From Actinoplanes sandaracinus (GTDB taxonomy: Bacteria > Actinomycetota > Actinomycetes > Mycobacteriales > Micromonosporaceae), in assembly GCF_030009775.1 (NCBI RefSeq), contig NZ_JASCTH010000008.1, positions 1 to 64,000 of the forward strand: a stretch of 64,000 nt of DNA, written 5' to 3'. Position numbers and translations under genes: made by a program. This document shows, piece after piece, positions 61,483 through 64,000 of the stretch. The first letter of the stretch is position 1; every line of letters begins with the position of its first letter. Below the pieces are notes generated by a model that saw only the letters and a list, made by a program, of their open reading frames with translations, searched no databases and was not told the DNA's origin.

Positions 61483-61688
61483 GCGGTTTCTGGTGTGCGG
61501 GCGGGAGGGGCGAGCCGGGGGGCAGCGGATACGCCCGAGAGTCGCGCTGCGGTCCACAGTGGGTCGGGCGTCGCGCGGTAGCCCGGGACGCGTGGTTCGG
61601 CGGGGCGGCCCGCGGCGTACCGGATGATCGGTTCTGGGGCCTGCCAGCCGGGCGGCGCGTTTCGTGAAGCGCGGCCTATCGTCGCGGA

Positions 61689-62273
61689 ATGCCTCTGTTG
61701 ACCACGCCCGCGCTGCCCGCGGGTTCGCTCGCCGCTCTGAGTCAGCCCACCATCGCCCGCAACGGGGTGATCTTGCGCGCGTGGGAGGAGTCGGATGCGG
61801 CGGCCGTCGTGGCCGCTTATGCCGATCCGGCGATTCAACGGTGGCACTGTTGGAGCTTGAGCGGTGACGAGGCTCTGCGATGGATCGCGGGTTGGCCCCG
61901 GAAGTGGCAGGAAGAGACCGGGGCCAGTTGGGCGGTGGTCGTCGATGGAAAGTTCGCCGGACAGGTCGGCTTGCGCGGGCTGCAGCTCGAAGAGGGCCTG
62001 GCCAAGATCTCCTACTGGGTGCTGCCGGAGACCCGGGGCAAGCGTGTCGCACCGCGGGCGCTGGAGGTGATGAGCCGGTGGGCGTTCGGGACGCTGGGCC
62101 TGCACCGGCTGGAGTTGAACCACTCGACCGCGAATGCCGCGTCGTGCCGGGTGGCGCTGCGATGCGGCTTCCTGCTGGAGGGCACCAAGCGCAGTGAGGC
62201 GCTGCACGCCGACGGCTGGCACGACATGCACACTCACGCCCGCCTCACCACCGACCCAAGCCCCACCGTGTGA
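61689..62273 (+). CDS. GNAT acetyltransferase, RimJ/RimL type
   Basis: The protein has 194 residues. It carries the RimJ/RimL-like core: ARNGVILRAWEESDAAAV, YWVLPETRGKRVAPRALEVM (acetyl-CoA loop) and LHRLELNHSTANAASCRVALRCGF. These acetylate N-terminal amines of ribosomal proteins or small molecules; the actual target is unknown. The start ATG is after a weak signal. Confidence 0.85.
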   Translation: MPLLTTPALPAGSLAALSQPTIARNGVILRAWEESDAAAVVAAYADPAIQRWHCWSLSGDEALRWIAGWPRKWQEETGASWAVVVDGKFAGQVGLRGLQLEEGLAKISYWVLPETRGKRVAPRALEVMSRWAFGTLGLHRLELNHSTANAASCRVALRCGFLLEGTKRSEALHADGWHDMHTHARLTTDPSPTV

Positions 62274-62312
62274 AGTCGGGGTAGGCAGCGCAGCACCACA
62301 CTTACTTGCCAC

Positions 62313-62508
62313 CCTGGCTGGCGAGCGAGGTGCGGAGCGTCTGCGCGACGCCAGAAACCGCTGGGATTGCGGCGCAAGCAGGCGCGGAGTTGCGCGACGC
62401 CAGGCGCTGCAGTGCGAGTGGCGTGAGCGAAGCGCGCACTCTCCGCGACGCCAGACGCTTCAGGTGGCGTGGCGCGGTGCGGTGCGGTGCGGTGCGGTGC
62501 GGTGCGGC
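62313..62508. repeat. Degenerate 50-bp repeats and six GGTGC pentamers
   Basis: The 10-mer GCGACGCCAG occurs at 62345, 62394 and 62445, marking three degenerate copies of an about 50-bp unit rich in GCGAAGCGCG-like sequence. Six tandem GGTGC units follow at 62476-62505, ending just before the TetR gene's stop. The region 62274-62513 has no supported gene. Confidence 0.75.
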
Positions 62509-62513
62509 AGGCT

Positions 62514-63251
62514 TCAGTCGGTGGGGGCGGGGTTGCTGGTGAGCCAGAGTTCGAGGCCGTCGAGGATCCGCTCCATGCCGAACATGTAGCTCTGCGTGAA
62601 GACCTGTTCGGGGTCCATGTCGGCGACCCCGTCCTCCTGGCGCCAGCGGGCGTAGTCCGTGTGCTTCTCGCCGAGTTCGTCCATGAGCGGCTCCAGTTTC
62701 TGCTGGAGCTGAGCCGCGGGCAGCCCGGAGCGCCGGACCGCGGCGGCGACCGCTGCCTCCGTGGTCGCTGAGCCGATCACGTGCGCGGTGATCAGGGAGT
62801 GGACGTGCGCCAGCCTGGGCCCGTGGAAGCCGGCGGCGGAGAGGAGGGCGACGGTCCGGTTGGTCATCCGCATCACGTTGGGGCCGATGGTGGGACGGAC
62901 GCCGAGCAGGCCGATCACCCACGGGTGGCGTAGCAGCATGGTTCGCATCCCGCCGGCCGTCACCGATACGCCGACACGCCAGGGGGTGTCACCGGCCTCG
63001 GGCACGTAGACCTCGCCCATCACCTCGTCGACGGCGAGTTCGAGCAGGTCGTCCTTGGTGGCGACGTGCCAGTAGAGCGAGGTGGCGCCGGAGCCGAGCC
63101 GGGCGCCGAGGCGGCGCATGCTCAGCCCGGCCGTGCCCTCGGTGTCGAGCAACTCGATCGCCGCGCGGACGATCTGCTCCCGGCTGAGGGTCGGCTGACC
63201 GGTTCGGGGGCGGGCCGGACGGGTCCACACCGAGTCTGTGAAGTCGGGCAT
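62514..63251 (-). CDS. TetR family repressor (TetR_C class)
   Basis: The protein has 245 residues. The N-terminal helix-turn-helix shows TLSREQIVRAAIELLDTEG and LGSGATSLYWHVATKDDLL. The C-terminal domain with LLRHPWVIGLLG is of the TetR_C_1 type found in tetracycline-like efflux repressors. It diverges from an MFS exporter, with an inverted-repeat operator in the gap, so it very probably represses that exporter and itself. Confidence 0.9.
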   Translation of the reverse strand: MPDFTDSVWTRPARPRTGQPTLSREQIVRAAIELLDTEGTAGLSMRRLGARLGSGATSLYWHVATKDDLLELAVDEVMGEVYVPEAGDTPWRVGVSVTAGGMRTMLLRHPWVIGLLGVRPTIGPNVMRMTNRTVALLSAAGFHGPRLAHVHSLITAHVIGSATTEAAVAAAVRRSGLPAAQLQQKLEPLMDELGEKHTDYARWRQEDGVADMDPEQVFTQSYMFGMERILDGLELWLTSNPAPTD

Positions 63252-63274
63252 GACGTCATCTTAAAGGGGATCGC

Positions 63275-63325
63275 ACAGTGTTCGACTCCACTGGTACGGT
63301 GTTCGAGCAATCACGAACACTGTAC
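63275..63325. promoter_or_regulatory. TetR operator with an extra half-site
   Basis: The dyad GTACGGTGTTCG-N8-CGAACACTGTAC (63294-63325, 11 of 12 arm bases matching) lies between the TetR and MFS starts. An additional half-site ACAGTGTTCG lies at 63275-63284, 21 bp (two helical turns) from its counterpart. This suggests two dimers binding side by side. Confidence 0.75.
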
Positions 63326-63340
63326 GAGAGAGGAAGATCG

Positions 63341-64000
63341 ATGCCCGACCGTCACCCGCGTCGCTGGCTGATCCTGGGCGTGCTGTGCGTGAGCCTGCTC
63401 GTGGTCGTCGTCGACAACATGGTGCTCAACATCGCGATCCCAGCGCTGATCCGCGACCTGGGCGCGAGCACCGCGGACATCCAGTGGATCATCGACGCCT
63501 ACATCCTGGTCTTCGCCGGCCTGCTGCTCACCGCCGGCAGCCTCTCCGACCGGCATGGGCGCCGCCTCGGGCTGGTGGTCGGCCTGGTCGTCTTCGGCGG
63601 GGCGTCGGCGCTGGCCACCATCTGCCAGACCTCCGGCCAGCTGATCGCGGTCCGTGGCCTGATGGGTCTCGGCGCGGCCTTCCTGATGCCGGGCACGCTC
63701 GCCATCCTGACCACGGTCTTCGACGATGCGGAGCGCAAGAAGGCCATCGCGATCTGGGGCTCGGTGCTCATGCTCGGCGCCCTCGGCGGCCCGACGCTGG
63801 GCGGGCTGCTGCTGGAGCACTTCTGGTGGGGTTCGGTCTTCCTGATCAACATCCCGATCGCGGTGATCGGCATCGTGGCCGCGCTGGCGATCATTCCGGA
63901 GTCCCGGGGGCCGGCCTCCCGGCCCGATCCGGTCGGCGCACTGCTCTCCACGATCGGCATGACGGCCCTGGTCTGGGGCGTGATCTCGGCTCCCGAGCAC
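63341..64000 (+). CDS. MFS drug exporter (DHA2 type), truncated by window end
   Basis: The first 220 residues of a 14-helix DHA2-type transporter are visible. It shows VVVVDNMVLNIAIPAL in helix 1, the A-motif GSLSDRHGRR, and motif C-like GALGGPTLGGLLL at helix 5. DHA2 proton antiporters export drugs and cationic compounds. Substrates cannot be predicted. AGAGAGGAAG lies 4 nt before the ATG. The divergent TetR gene and its operator give the likely control. Confidence 0.9.
   Translation, partial: MPDRHPRRWLILGVLCVSLLVVVVDNMVLNIAIPALIRDLGASTADIQWIIDAYILVFAGLLLTAGSLSDRHGRRLGLVVGLVVFGGASALATICQTSGQLIAVRGLMGLGAAFLMPGTLAILTTVFDDAERKKAIAIWGSVLMLGALGGPTLGGLLLEHFWWGSVFLINIPIAVIGIVAALAIIPESRGPASRPDPVGALLSTIGMTALVWGVISAPEH

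Noticed and set aside
61041..62312. 423-codon minus-strand frame with repeated peptide across the hairpin-repeat array
   Set aside because: The peptide repeat (APTAVSAPPIQQR) is a by-product of the DNA repeat; the frame runs antisense through the sdhB end and the acetyltransferase and has no start signal.

Overview
The window is about 70% GC with dense coding, many GTG starts and wobble positions strongly biased to G/C. It carries a WhiB7-type iron-sulfur regulator, mycoredoxin, the mycothiol enzyme MshB, actinobacterial DapD, AdnAB helicase-nuclease and UPF0182. This is chromosomal core DNA of a high-GC actinobacterium; the gene content and style suggest Micromonosporaceae (Actinoplanes-like), but the genus is inference.

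Bases 1-34000 largely follow, from memory, the gene order around Mycobacterium tuberculosis Rv3193c-Rv3202c. In order they hold UPF0182, a PDZ/Lon-like protease, a DUF2342 zincin-like protein, an E1/ThiF-like protein, an ABC1 kinase, whiB7, uvrD2, mycoredoxin, nudC, and adnB/adnA. Into this frame are inserted a decayed ESX-substrate-like cassette (10310-11854), a PhyH dioxygenase, an M16 peptidase pair, a CymR-like regulator with a sulfonate/taurine-type ABC transporter, plsC and a cold-shock gene. Three perfect DnaA boxes lie at 7571-7632. The whiB7 leader (12500-13098) reads as a transcription attenuator with an upstream ORF, a terminator and a competing antiterminator pairing.

Bases 34000-50000 are a lysine/diaminopimelate neighbourhood. 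It has two LOG-family genes, dapE and dapD (divergent), a LysG/ArgP-type regulator divergent from a LysE exporter, and further on dapC coupled to fdxA. Between these blocks sit a MerR-type regulator fused to DNA sliding-clamp-like domains (39805-40839) and a five-gene run of small secreted proteins with TasA/CalY-like N-termini (42196-45353). The last gene of that run is coupled to a 17-codon leader ORF. These two loci are the best candidates for undescribed biology.

Bases 50000-64000 hold mshB, an S9-fold protein that appears to have lost its catalytic serine and histidine, a Uma2 protein, the tldD/tldE pair, and an Sdh1-type succinate dehydrogenase operon (sdhCAB). These are followed by an intergenic array of about 60-bp hairpin repeats, a RimJ/RimL-like acetyltransferase, and a TetR regulator divergent from an MFS exporter that runs off the window end. 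No rRNA, CRISPR array, intact insertion sequence or prophage was seen.
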